Positions 33,528 to 45,425 of a DNA stretch of 64,000 nt are shown piece by piece. Origin of the DNA: Chaenocephalus aceratus (lineage: Eukaryota; Chordata; Actinopteri; Perciformes; Channichthyidae). The stretch spans positions 6,205,912-6,269,911 of the forward strand of contig CM043791.1 in the NCBI GenBank assembly GCA_023974075.1. Reading direction: 5' to 3'. Positions within the stretch are counted from its first letter, which is position 1; each line of letters begins with the position of its first letter. The notes under the pieces are model-generated. The model was not told the DNA's origin and did not search any database. It saw only the letters and a list, made by a program, of their open reading frames with translations. The position numbers and the translations under genes were made by a program.

Positions 33528-36500
33528 ATGAATCCCGTCATTAAAGAAATTGATCCGGTTCACAGGTACGTTATGAAAGTTAAATCCATCTGATGTCATA
33601 CTGTAACAATATCATTTACTGCAAGGAAAGTTAAAAAACAAACTGAGTGATAAACCGTGGGCAACCACCACTGCCCTTTTATTGTTAGGTTCCCTGTGAT
33701 CTGCGAGGGGATTCATGGTTGATGCTGATCCTAAAGGGAGGAGTTTACAATGTCACAAAGGTGTCTGTCTTTTGTCTTTGCTAAGTCGCGACGGTAATTT
33801 AGTGAACCTGTATGGCTAGCATTGAAAGGTGTCGAAAACTGATTGACGTTCTTCCTGCCTGTTTTATGTTATATGCAAATGTATTGATTGATGCTTTTAC
33901 TGAACTATTGAATATTAAAGTTTTTTTGGACATTTGCCCACGCTGGCTCAAAAATAAGCTTTATAAATCACTGGGATACAGCAAAAATTAATATTTGAAA
34001 ATACAATTATTATTATTAATATGATTTAATGTGTTTAATTGCATATGGAATTCAGGGACATTCTTTCAAATTAGACTTAGTCCAAAGTGGTAACACTTGA
34101 AAAAAGAATCTGACATTTGGATTTAGTGCTCGTCTTGATTTGCTGAAGTCTGTTTTACAATTCTGTTATTGCGGCCAATAGAAAACGGATTATAAAATAC
34201 ATTGCCTATCAATAGTCATCATAGAGTGGCGAAGTCCCTCCCCTTCCGTGGGAGCTCCATGGGACCTTATTTCGAAAAAATAATGTATTGAAGTCAATGG
34301 AGAGAGAAAGATTATCTTTCGATCCCGTTTGAATTGTGCCACGAATTACACATATGATGTTTGTCAATTTAAAAGATAATTTTGCAAGTCAAAAAAATTA
34401 GAATGTGTCGTAAAACTGTGAAGTAACACTTTTTTTTGTGTGAAACCGCTCAATGACCTACTTTTAATGAGGTGAAAAGTATTAAAAGAGGTGAAAATCA
34501 CTACAAGTCTGGGCATGTTGAGAGCTGTGCATACACACAAGGGGAGTTAGTTGGTTCTGTAAGAGCCAGCATGCGGGACCGGGATTCTGGGGTTTGTAGT
34601 CTTTCTAGTTGCATATTTGTCATAGTCCTATATTTCAACAGTTTTACGACAAACTGTGACTTTTTTGACATGGAAATGATTTTTTAAGATTGACAAACAT
34701 CATATGTGTAATTCATGGCACAATTCAAACGGGATCGAAAGATAATCTTTCTCTCACCATTGACTTCATGCGTGGTGGAAAGAACAGAGCTACGTTCAAC
34801 ACGACCAATCTAACACGCCACCTGAGAAACAAACACCAACAACAACACGACGAGTACACAGCGGCCACTCGGGTAACGGCACTGAAACAACCGACACTTT
34901 CAGAGACTTTTAAAAGGAAAGAGAAACTGCCCCAGAACAGTGAAAAGGCCAAACAATAACAGCCAAGATAGCTGAATTCATCGCGTTGGATGACCAGCCG
35001 TTATCTGTTACCTTTTTTTTCTCTTAATGCATAAAGATCGGATCGGGAAAAATCTGTATCGGCAGATTGTCAAAATCAAATGATCGGAATCGGATCGGGA
35101 GCAAAACAAGGTGATCGGGACATCCCTAGTTTTAAGTGTTCATTATTGTGCCTGCCAAATAAAAGATTACATAAAATAAAAATAATAATCACTTTTTACT
35201 TTGGTTTGATAAATACAAATGCAGTCTAGTAGGAGCAGGTTTAGTGAGTAATGGATTACATGTAATGAGACTATTTAATCAGGATGCAAAAAAGGCAACT
35301 GTTATCCCTTAAAATTACAACAAATATGTTATCAAATTACTGTTACATTTGTAAAATGTATGTTGCAATTAGGGTTGCAGAGGGGCGGAACATTTCTGGA
35401 AAGTTTCCATGGGAAGTTAAGCTGGGGAATTTTGGAAATATTAGATGCAAAATTAAAGAAAACATGACATTTCAACAGATTCTTTTAAAAAAAAATGTTA
35501 GGGAGAACAGAACACGGTTTAATTATTTTATTGAACAATTATTTGTTTCATTGAAGAAAGAAAACAGGAATGTTGAGTTAAATATTACTCATCCCCCCCA
35601 ACCCCACTCATTAAAAAAATGAACAAAAATGCACCCCCCATCCAAAAATCCCCACAAAGTCCCATTCAAAATGTTAAATGAAAAGTTGTGGCTTCATTTG
35701 TCTTGTGCTTTGGGCTCAAGTGTGATCCAGTCTTCTCGAAATCATCTGTGCATGTGATGGAGGAATGCACAGTGCCTGTAGGGGGTGTGGTCTCAATAGC
35801 CATGCAGTAAGCAGTGTGCTATGGGATGGATTTTCAAGTGTACTTGAATGGCATCTGTTTGTTTTAGTCAAGATTATTAAAATGTACTTTCCCCCAACTA
35901 TATTTAAGTTCCCTATGAAGAGCCAACCTTCAATTTTGAAAATTCCCATTTTATTCCCATCAATTCCCGTTAATTCCCATGGAAAGTTTCCATCTTTGGA
36001 AATTCCCGGAATTTTGCAACCCTAGTTGCAATACATTAAATAAAATTAGATCAACATATTACAAAGCCTATGTTGTGTGTGCTCTTAATCCATATATACT
36101 GTAGTAAACAAAACATCTGTTTGTTTTTATTTCCGCTTTGTGAACTCTATTGTGTTGTAGGCTTATTCTCTAGGTTGGAAACTATACACCTACTCCCTGA
36201 ATGTTCTTCATGGTTTACACTTTCTTTGGTTAATTTGTTATTTTTGATTAATTCAGTATGTGATCCCACACATGATAAAATAGTGTTTGGGGGCTTAACT
36301 GTATTTATTCAACTAAAACAGTTTGCTTAGATGGTATTTGTGCTTGTTACACTGTAGTATGTGCTCATGTGTTTCATTGTTGAACAAAAGCCTGCATTTG
36401 CTTTAGGCAGGTTTTCCTATAATTAAAGTTTCTGATCAGATGACACATAATGAAACTGTGATAATATGAAAAATACAATATATCATCAAATTGTTATGCC

Positions 36501-38798
36501 TTAAATGGGGAATTTCTGGGCGAAATCGTATTCATGATGGAGTCAGGAGTCAGACAGTGTTAGGCTAGCCTAGCAGGTTATATGTTTCACCCTGCTAACA
36601 GCCTTTATACTAAGCTAGGTTAACCCTGTCTGGAGCTTAGCTCTGTACCTAACACACACACAAGCTAGACATTTTACACTGCAGACATCTTGACTTGCCG
36701 CTGAATAGAGTGCCACCCGGAAGTAAGCTGCGCATGCGTTCCTTCGACAAAAAAGCAATGCAATTTCTCCATAGGATTTTGAAAAATAGCTGGAAATAAG
36801 GTCTGTGGTTGACACACATTTAAGAGACGGATCACGCTTTGTTCAGTCGGATAATCTCCACATGTCTACCCTACTTTTATAATTTTTTAATCATAAAGCT
36901 AATCGATAGATTTATGATCGATAGGTTTATGATTAGAAAATTAAAAAACCTCTATGGAGTTAAGTCTATTCATTTAATGCTTTACCTCCGTGTTACGTAC
37001 CATGACAAGTCGAAATGTCTCCTGTGAAGGAGGCTTGTGGATATCAATCTTCTCGTTTCAATCAAAGAAAGAAATACAAATTTAAAAGCAACTATTTCTT
37101 GAAGTACTCTGAAATGCAACATTGTTGGGATCTAAACCTGTGTTGTTTTGCAAATTGTATACAAAATGGTGCTGCGTTGGACAAAAGGAATCAATGGAAT
37201 TTGTCAAATCTAAATGTGTTTTTTAACTTTGAATCTTAACTGTTTTTCATTGACATGTTTCTGTGCCTTTTTTCTCTCAGCAACACCACCATTTCCTACG
37301 AGGCAGTACCTGCTGTGGGAGCCGATGGAACCAACATCATGAAACTGATTCCTGTACAAACGGTCAACAGACCGTTTTTTCCAATTTCCAACAAGCCAAC
37401 CTGAAACAGATCCTCCACCACAGAGAGCTGAAGCCATGAACATTTCATCAGAACCTGTCCAGATGTTTAAAACAAATGTGGAACTTACTAACTCAGTGAA
37501 CAAGTATTTATCCCAGCAACAGAATACAAGGTTAAGGACCATAGCTCCAAGTGCAACACCTGCAGCTAACATTGGGATGTCCGGAAGAGTTCCGAGTCAT
37601 CTCCCAGTCACAGTGAAATCTCTAGAACTCCCTCGAGGGCAGTGCCCACAGACTCCCTCTAACACACAAGTCCAAACAGTCCCAGCACCTGAACTACCTA
37701 AGAAACAGATTTTGACTTCGTCGGCCAACTCCTCTCCGAGTACAGGCTTGTTCAACGGGGTAACTTTAAGCTGTTTCAATCAAGAGTTTGATCAAAAGAT
37801 GGATTCTGCATTTAACACGCTCCAGTTTATTTGCAAGGTGGCCGGTAAACATTCATTAAGACCTCGATTAAAAGATTCACCACATTTAACATTAATTCCA
37901 AAGGGTTCACAAAAGCCCAACAGCCCCATGAAGTGGGTAGTTGGTGAAGAGGATGGTTTAATAGTTCCAACTCCTGATCCAATTAATTCTGTAACTTCAG
38001 AAGTCCTTCGAATTGTTGCAGAGAGAGAAAATGCTGAAAAACTCTGCGAAATCACGACCAAACCGGGTCCAACTCTCGAGCCTGTGCCATATTTTGTTGC
38101 TTCAGAGATTCTTCGAGTTGCTGCAGAAAAAGAAAAGGCAAGTAAGCAATGTGATGTCATTTCAAAACCACTTTCTGGGTGGAGTCCAGGCACAAGCGTA
38201 CACAGACAGAATCACAACTTGGTCATCAAAATCAGAGAGGATGCACCACAGCAAAAGAAGGTAGATATGTTTAACATTCCTCGTATGGCAGTGCCTACAA
38301 GAAACGGTGGGGAAGTAGGGAGAAATCCGAGTCAGATTCCAGTCACAGTGACATTTCCAGCACTGGGAACAACCGCGAGAAACGGTGAGAAGTTAGGGGA
38401 AACCCCCAGTCAGCACCCAATCACAGTGAAATCTACAGCACTACCCAGAGGACATGGCCTTCGGAGTCCCCCTGATACACAAGTCGGACCAGTCCTAGTA
38501 TCTGTAGTACCGCCGGCTATCAAGAAACATGTTCCTACTTCATCAGCCAACTCCCGTCCAAGTTCAGGCTTACCCAATGTTGTCAACTTGTCCCCTACCA
38601 CAAGTGTCAACCAAGGAGTTAATCCACAAAGTGATTCTACACTTGAAATACGCAAGTTTATTTGCAACAATTCCAAAAAAAAATCATCTGGACCTCCATC
38701 AAAAGATTCAAAACCACACTTAAGATTGATTCAAAGGGTTTCAATAAGGCCAACAGCCCCATGAAGTGGGTTGTTGATGATGATGGTGATGATGTTGT

Positions 38799-38835
<37 letters not shown>

Positions 38836-41800
38836 AGCGGCCCAATAGCTCCAACTCTTGATCCCACTGATTCTTCCGTTGCTTCAGAGATTTTTCGAGT
38901 TGTTGCGGAGAGAGAAAACCTTGGAAAGCACTGCGACGTCATCTCAAAACCAGAATCTGGGTCAAGTCAGGGCAAAAATGTTCAAGGACAGGAAACCGTA
39001 ATCGTTTGTGATGGTAAAGTGTTTTTGGTGGCAAAACATTGCAGCTTACAATTTGAAACTGGGAAAAGTAACTCGCCCTTGGCAGAAAGCAAAGCATATG
39101 AATTCAACAAAACTACCGGACCTTCTTGCCAACAATCAGTGAAGGCATCTGCTCTTCAGAAAAGGCGGGGCCTCCAAATAATCCCTCAAGATGAGTCATG
39201 CGAAGTGATTGACCTGTGTGATGATGACGCTCACGAGGACTCGTCTCAACCATCAGTTCATACGCCAGGAGTCACTCATCCATTCACCTCCGACAGCAGC
39301 AGTGGAATATGCTGTCGAATAGAAAAGGATACCGACACAATTGAGGTGAGGACAATTCTATTGCTCCATTACATGTTATACCCCATAGTGTTACAACAGG
39401 ATCCATCACATGTGACTGCACAGTTACAATGGAGCAGGCTTATGCATATGAAAAGCCAGTCGGACAAAAGACCTGTAGTTTTCAATGCCTCATCTCCTCC
39501 AAGATATGTACCTCTACACGCTATATTTTTCAATAAGGTAAAACAAATACGGTGCCCCACATTCATTTATGTTGATGAACATTTCCTATTAATACGACAT
39601 GTTCTATTCCTGAGGACTTGCAGTTCAGGGTTCAGAGAATGTGCTCAATCTACAAACGGACTCAAAGCACAAATGGAGGTTTTTTTCAAAGTTGCGAGTT
39701 TTAGCTAATTCAAAACAACTTCAAACTAACCATCAAGACCATAAGCTCATTAGGAATATGTTATAAATAATAAAGGTAATAAGAAGTGTCATTTTATAAT
39801 AGACCTTTATAGAAGCAGACTTATTTTCGCTGGTTATGAAAAAGAACGCAGGATTAACACTTGCACTTCACTTTTAATGCCCTAAGGTTGCTACTTTATC
39901 AATAGGCTGAATACAGACTGAACTGATTCCTCTGATCAATGTTTGAGTACCTGCAACCACAAAGTGACATGTATTGTTTTCATGGCTAACTGCGGGGACA
40001 TTTTGTTTACCAGAAACTTAATGTGAGAATACCATCAGGTGTTACACGTGGAAACCTGCGATTGGCTGACAACTACTTAAAAACATACCAACGCCTAACA
40101 TGTTGTCATGTGTGTTTATTGTATTACATTAAATTGCAGTACAGTAAAGAAATGACAAACAAGGTTTGAGTTCATTTCGAAAAAGTGTAACAATTAAAAT
40201 ACCAAGAAATATTATAGGCAGAGATATCACAAATAACACATTTGCATTTAAGGGGCTTTACAATAGAACCGCCAAGAAACAACTCCACTAAGTAATCTCA
40301 AAACCATAAATGCATGTTTTTACATGTCTGTTTGTGTACAGATTGAGCAGTCTGATGCAAAAGGTGAATCAGTTGGTTTGAGAAGTCTTGGTAGTTGTAT
40401 TTAATGTTTTAGACAGAACCAGGCTGACGGTTTCCCTGCTCCCAGTCTGTATGCCAGCCTAATAACGTCCTGCCTCCAGCTGTGTAACTTCAGCTGCATC
40501 CACGTCCATGCGCCTTTTGCTTTTTGCTCACGGTGGGCCTTACGGTAAAAGTTACGTTTTGTTACCATGGTCACGTCCACTGGTTCTGCTGCTAAATACA
40601 GCTGTCATCTGATTGGTCCAGACTAATATCTCAACAAATATTGGATGGATTATTATGCAGATGTTTTGTGAAGAATAACTTGTTGATCCGCCGACTCATT
40701 TGATTAGGTTTGGAACCAAAAGGTCCTCACACACTGTGACATTCCCATCAACCTCATCTGTACCTTGTGTTTGGTGCGAAGTAAGAAATATCTCATTACA
40801 AAAAGATGCTGATCCTTTAACATTATTGCTAAACATCCGCATCTTTTATTTTGAGCATGCTGACAAAGCGTCTATGCCCAAGAACCGCTGTTGTAGAGAC
40901 GCTAATATAACTTGTATTCTTCTTTTATGTATTGTTTGAATTGAAAGAGTTTATTTTTCTTCTCGCAGTGCTCTATGAATCCTGCTACAAGTTGGACATC
41001 GACGCTGGCAGCGGAATCCTGTACAATTGCCGATCCTCTGCTGAGACACATGTTTGGAATAACAGCCGATGTGAAAATTAGCCTGCCGAGAATTGACAAA
41101 GACTCGTCTGCAAAAACTTCTACTGAGTGAGTCCATAAAGTCGGTGGAGGATAATCAGGACCAAGCGAGCGGGTTGCAACAGGAAGGTGTTTCTTTACAG
41201 GACCTTTACAGTCTACAAGACGGTAACGGCTGCAATGGTACCGTCAATGTCCCAACAGGGAAAGTACTGAAGACTGAACCAGAGGATTCTGACAGTCCAA
41301 CTCCTCTCTATGAGTTTTACTATTCAAGTAGCACTCTGGACAAGGGAACATCATGTCATATTAAAAGTGAGCCAGAATGTGGATATGTGGAACCCATAGA
41401 TGAAGATTTCCTCAGCACAGATGAAAGCAACACCCCCAACTCACGGGACATCGCTGACCGGCCACAGACTCCGACTTGTGTGGATCCGAACACAAACACG
41501 GGGAGAATGGGAAGAAAAAGGAAGCGCACGACGTGTCCTTGTTGCGTCCCTGCGGGGGGGCACGGTGCAAGGCCCCAAGAAGAGCCCAAGAAGTGGGCAT
41601 GGGGGACAGCGCAGACGAGTAGAAAAGGGGGGAGAACCAAATTTGCTAAAAAAGTTGTGAAAACATCTGGAAAGATCAACTGTCAAAAAGTGAAGGAGTG
41701 TAAGACTGCTGAGGGTCTCGTGAGTGACGGTGAGACCACTGAAGTAGTCAAACTCCACGAACAGATCCAAAGACTCAAAGCGCTTCTGTACGAGAAAGAG

Positions 41801-41851
41801 GACGCTTTGAAACTGATGACAAACAGCGTGGGCGGGGATCCAACCATTTGA
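33528..41851 (+). CDS. lrif1: LRIF1 orthologue (3 coding exons), with three 1-base frame breaks
   Basis: LRIF1 (HBiX1) is a nuclear heterochromatin factor that binds HP1 and SMCHD1 and was found as a retinoic-acid-receptor interactor. Exons: 33528-33565, 37281-39345, 40969-41851. Exon 1 (MNPVIKEIDPVH) splices in phase (AG|C) to the conserved YEAVPAVGADGTNIMKLIP. Exon 2 has PVTVKS-type and SPMKWVV blocks twice, CDGKVFLVAKH and VIDLCDDD. Exon 3 has FGITADVKISL, two SUMO-site-like motifs, a basic region (RKRKR) and a terminal coiled coil EQIQRLKALLYEKEDALK. The order matches the human protein as I recall it. Frame breaks: T6 at 37375-37380, near 38731, and A5 at 41112-41116. Alternatively, an 80-90-bp intron from GTGAGT near 41128 to the AG before 41212 would also restore the last frame. 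Spliced length is near 990 codons, longer than human (769), partly from the internal duplication. Confidence 0.85.
34230..34770. repeat. Fold-back repeat in lrif1 intron 1
   Basis: Arms 34287-34419 and 34638-34770 are inverted copies of each other (gaagtcaatgg ... gatcccgtttgaattgtgcc ... cgtaaaactg). The loop matches the reverse complement of 5000-5160. A single-arm copy of the family lies at 5221-5420. Confidence 0.75.
34768..35120 (+). pseudogene. hAT transposase BED-finger fragment plus element end
   Basis: Reads GGKNRATFNTTNLTRHLRNK, then HQQQHDEYTAATRVTALKQP; after a 1-base break it continues as AKIAEFIALDDQPLSV. This is the ZBED/hAT N-terminal region (BED finger then linker). It is followed by a terminus with repeated ATCGG words ending 'gatcgggacatccctag' (35103-35127). 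Only the finger and linker remain. Located in lrif1 intron 1. Confidence 0.7.
35370..36024. mobile_element. Nonautonomous hAT element, 8-bp TSD, in lrif1 intron 1
   Basis: GTTGCAAT flanks both ends (35362-35369, 36025-36032). Ends 'tagggttgca' and 'tgcaaccct(a)' are inverted, and inner blocks 'ggaaagtttccatgggaa' and 'ttcccatggaaagtttcc' mirror each other. No coding content beyond short ORFs. Confidence 0.9.
36033..37280. other. Rest of lrif1 intron 1
   Basis: AT-rich intron sequence. Around 36700-36725 a CpG-containing patch has 'cacccggaagtaag'. The acceptor tttttctctcag (to 37280) leads into exon 2. No other feature. Confidence 0.4.
37587..38960 (+). repeat. Internal coding duplication in lrif1 exon 2
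   Basis: Block 1 (about 37587-38040) and block 2 (about 38401-38925) share the order PVTVKS/PITVKS, LPRG, SSANS-x-PS-x-GL, KFIC/QFIC, SPMKWVV, ASE-x-xR-x-VAEREN. The offset is about 0.81-0.89 kb. Short extra copies (IPVTVTFPALG near 38338; VASEILRVAAEKEK near 38095) suggest more than one round of duplication. Human LRIF1 has these blocks once. Confidence 0.75.
38774..38835 (+). repeat. GAT microsatellite coding poly-Asp in lrif1
   Basis: Nearly pure GAT triplets in the lrif1 frame, giving an Asp tract of about a dozen residues right after the second SPMKWVV block. It sits 40-100 bp after the second frame break. Confidence 0.9.
39346..40968 (+). other. lrif1 intron 2
   Basis: Begins at a GTGAGG donor in phase 0 after ATT GAG and ends at the acceptor tttttcttctcgcag. 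AT-rich, with no recognisable element. Confidence 0.65.
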
Positions 41852-42105
41852 ACTCTAATATTATAGGAAACGTTTTGTATTATTAGTATAGAATGTTGTT
41901 CTCCCACTTATGTTTGTTAGAGTAACAACTGTAAAAGCACATCTAATGAATAAGAAATGCTTTAGTAAACACTGTCAGTATGGACTTTATAGTTAGTAAC
42001 TAAAAAGCTATTTGCTTACTCATTAAGTTAAAAAAAAAATGCTTAAATGTAATATTTCCTAAATAGACTAATACATTATTCATATTTTATAAGGGAACTT
42101 GTACA

Positions 42106-42111
42106 AATAAA
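42106..42111 (+). terminator. lrif1 polyadenylation signal
   Basis: AATAAA about 255 bp after the lrif1 stop codon. The first canonical hexamer in the 3' UTR. Confidence 0.6.
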
Positions 42112-42166
42112 TGACCTTGTTGAAGTAACTCATGTGAACACTTAGTCCATGAATGTTTGGATGGAG

Positions 42167-42245
42167 TTACAGTTTGACTTTAGGGGTGAGGTTATCCTGG
42201 TCAGCAGGTTCAGGTGTTGCAGCGGCACGAGGACCAAAGTAATCC
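42167..42245 (-). CDS. Candidate terminal exon of an unknown minus-strand gene
   Basis: On the minus strand, an acceptor (cttctctttcag) is followed by an open stretch DYFGPRAAATPEPADQDNLT then PKVKL and TAA. It lies tail to tail with lrif1, 56 bp beyond its poly(A) signal. If real, the gene occupies the gap between lrif1 and the LRIF1-like paralogue. A second minus-strand open stretch after an acceptor at about 43300 (YYRFSELHETDGLSGEGEEK) could belong to it but has no clear donor. I do not recognise either peptide. Confidence 0.35.
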
Positions 42246-44440
42246 CTGAAAGAGAAGGGACATGTATTGGAAAGATTAAAGGAAATAGAAACTATATAAG
42301 ATTTAATTTGGAGTAACAAGGCAAGCATTGTGTATATTGTATGCAGTACTGTTAACATTTAAAGTGGTGGAAAAGTACTCCTTTAATTGTGTAAAAGTAG
42401 AAATACTATGTTCTTGAAATATATTCAATGTGTAATAAAAGTACTCAGAATGGCTCTTCTTTTTTTTTTTTAAACAATATTTCAGAATATTTGTTTATAA
42501 GCAGTAGCAAAAACATGTCCAATTATTTGGAAGTTGTAGTGTGTAAATGTTGAGCCATTTGTAGAAAACAAATGTAGAGTAAAAGTACAATTGTCTCAAA
42601 AGTGTAATGGAATATAAGAATATGTAGCATTAAATGAGTAAATGCACTTTGTTACATTCCAACAATGGTTATCAAAATACAATGAATTGTTCTTCAACTG
42701 AAAGTGAAAACAAAATAAAATGCACCTTTGCAGCCTTTTGCAATATTATGAGATTACTTGAGAATACTCTTTCCAAACCAGAAGTAAGACTTAAAGCTGT
42801 AAAGACCTCCAGACTAAAACATATATAATTGAAGTACTATAGCTTCAGTATTTCAATTATTTCATAATGACATACCCAGTAATGGATTGTGTAACTGGTT
42901 CCAAAGAAAATATGAAAATGTTATGCCACATGTCTCTTGTTAGCTGTAATTGCTGCAAACAACACGGCAGTCAGAGCTGTGTGTAATTTAACGGTGTTTC
43001 CTCTTTGTTATTGGACAGCCACTAAGTCAATACCAGCCCTGGGCTCTGGTCAATACCATAGACCAGCGGACCCCTGGGGGTTCGTTGGAGTACTGCAGGG
43101 CCATGGGGTAGGTGAGATTTATTTTTATGTTAATGAAAAAAAAACAATGCATTTACACAAACTACTAATTGTAGATTAACTACTTTATTCAAAGGTTTAC
43201 AGTAATTCTGGATAATAAAATGGGGAAACTAAACGGGGTGCTCTCTTTTCCTCTCCCTCTCCTGACAGCCCGTCAGTCTCGTGCAGCTCGCTGAACCTGT
43301 AATAAGTGACCTGACAGTAAAGAATACATATATTTATAACTAGTTTAGCTAGTTTCAGAGTATACAAACTAAGTGTGTTAGTTCTAACTCTTAGGGTTAG
43401 GGTTAGTGTATTTAACTTTGCTCCACTCAACGGTCCGTCACAGCGGGGGAGCTGTGATCATGCAGAGCTGCATGTTCTCCGTCAGCAGCAGCTGATCTGA
43501 TCTCTCTCGCGTCCGGTTATACTTCACTCGCGTTTATGTCCAAATCTATCAGATCTAGCTAGTTCTAGCTAATGATATGACTGCCTGCGTATCAAAGGAC
43601 CTAAACAAAGTATAGCGCAGCATTATGCATATGCTTATATGAGGGGTCAAAATCCCATGCTCATAAAATGCTCATATCTTTTTTTCTCTTCATTCCCCAC
43701 GCCCCAAAATAGATAAATAAATATACCAATTTTAGGAAAAGTAAGGAAGTTTGAGCAGTCTGGGTTTTATATTAACAGAGTTACACATATTTCAAAACGC
43801 GTGTAATAACTGCAGGTTCCCTCCCTGTCAGAATGACAAAGGTCCTCAGTGAAGCACAAGCCCAGGTTCTCACTAAATTGTAAGTACAACTTATTAAAAA
43901 TATCAGTTCAATGCAACTAAAGTCGTCTCAGTGTTATTGCATGATGTTAAAATTGGTTTGCCAAGAATTTAGTGATGGATTGTAAACATTTGAAATGTAG
44001 CATTTAAGTGTTTCTCAGTTACAGGTTGTTGTTTTAATAAATCAGACACTGATGGTGCAGCAGCACTGTACCTCTTTATATAGGCATGTTTTCCCTAACA
44101 AATAGTTTTTGCGCTGATCAGGGGGTACTTGGCTGAATATTTGTTTCAAAACTGGTACATTATTGAAAAAAAGTGTGAGAACCACTGCCATAGACTGTAT
44201 AGCCTACAGGTCAATCAATACACATCACCTGGCTATCATCACATCAACTGTAGAATGAGTAGTTTATATAATTAGGGCTTTACATCTGTTTCATTGTTGC
44301 TGACTTTATATATGGGCCAATGTGAAGGACAACATTGTTTGTTTTAGTACATTACGCTATAGGCCTATATTTTTGCATATTGTTGTGCTCTGAACAAGTT
44401 TTTTTAGACGGTTCGTTTATGTGACGCTTTTGTTCTGAAG
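42246..44440. other. Gene-poor gap between lrif1 and its paralogue
   Basis: AT-rich, with short repeats resembling common fish interspersed sequences (accagcggacccctgggggt near 43063; cactgagcaac-type near 44190). No gene confidently seen besides the candidate exon at 42167-42245. Confidence 0.3.
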
Positions 44441-44525
44441 ATCACGAACCGGAAGTCGTAGTTTTTTTCCAGAAAGTAAAACTGCAACTGAACGTCTCTC
44501 AAGCTGGATCCGCTCACCCTTAAAG
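44440..44525 (+). promoter_or_regulatory. Probable promoter and 5' UTR exon of the LRIF1-like paralogue
   Basis: ACCGGAAGT at 44448-44456 (ETS consensus) lies in a short segment ending at a donor, cccttaaag|gtatgag (44525/44526). There is no ATG in it, so it would be a noncoding first exon splicing to 45924. The same ETS word occurs twice ahead of lrif1. Confidence 0.45.
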
Positions 44526-45329
44526 GTATGAGCAAAGATATAGGGCCTTTCCTATTCAGATACCGGAACAATTGATGTGTTGCATGCATTTGTTCACTGT
44601 CGAAGATATTGTTTGTTAAACTGACGTGGTAATTTTCGGTAACAATGGCGTTAACTCCAATGGCGTTAACCTGTATTCAACGCATGTCGAAACTCCAAAC
44701 CCCTCTAGCTTTTCACGAACCTTTGAAAGTCTGAGTTTTTAAAATGTATAAACGTATACAACGACCAGGGCTTTGTTAGCCTTCAGTCGTTCACTTCATT
44801 ATTTTCTAGATAGAGAAAAACAATTAGGCTACTGTTTTAATTCAAAACCGGAAGCCATATAAACCATTTGGCGAGCTCCAGTTTAATAAGGACGTGGTTC
44901 TTTTCAGGTGTGGCAGTTTACAAGACAGGATGACCAACTTGTATACCGAATTAAATGCAAGTGTACTAGTTAAAGTCATGAATGTAAAAGGTTAACGTAG
45001 ACGCCGCACTGACAGTTTCCTGTATCTATGTTTGTTTTTTCCATTGTCCCTTTAAAAAATCCGTCGGCATGTCAAAGTGAAAAGGTTCCAGATATTGGCC
45101 GATTATTTGACCTTTTGGTAAAAAAAAAGCTAATATTGAACAAACTCTTCACAAGCCACATGTATAATACTGTATATTATGAAACTAAAATGTATTATTT
45201 AATTCGGAAAATAACCTGTCAAGGCCTGGCTGCTAAATCCTAAGAACTGTTACAGGATTTGTATTTTGAAAAGTATTTTTTTTAAACTTTTTTTTATTAT
45301 ATCATAACTTAGTACTTTTTTTTATCATA

Positions 45330-45425
45330 TGTAACATTAAGCTGTCTGTGGCTCTTTTCTGCTGTAACGATGCAAATGTACCCTCTGTGGGACTAATAAA
45401 GGGATTCTGATCCTGATCACAATCT
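45330..45425 (+). repeat. LINE/SINE-type 3' tail
   Basis: 'gctgtaacgatgcaaatgta' and 'gggactaataaagggattct' match the common 3' end of fish LINE retroposons. Located in the 5' intron of the paralogue. Confidence 0.5.

Noticed and set aside
37281..39345. lrif1 as a processed pseudogene
   Set aside because: It has introns with proper splice sites and matching phases, so it is not a retrocopy.
41356..41770. Antisense ORFs of about 107-109 codons
   Set aside because: Shadows of lrif1 exon 3; no independent motif.
43390..43410. Telomere-like words (ttagggttagggttag), also ccctaaccct near 53127
   Set aside because: Only two to three units; chance or tiny insertion scars, not an interstitial telomere array.
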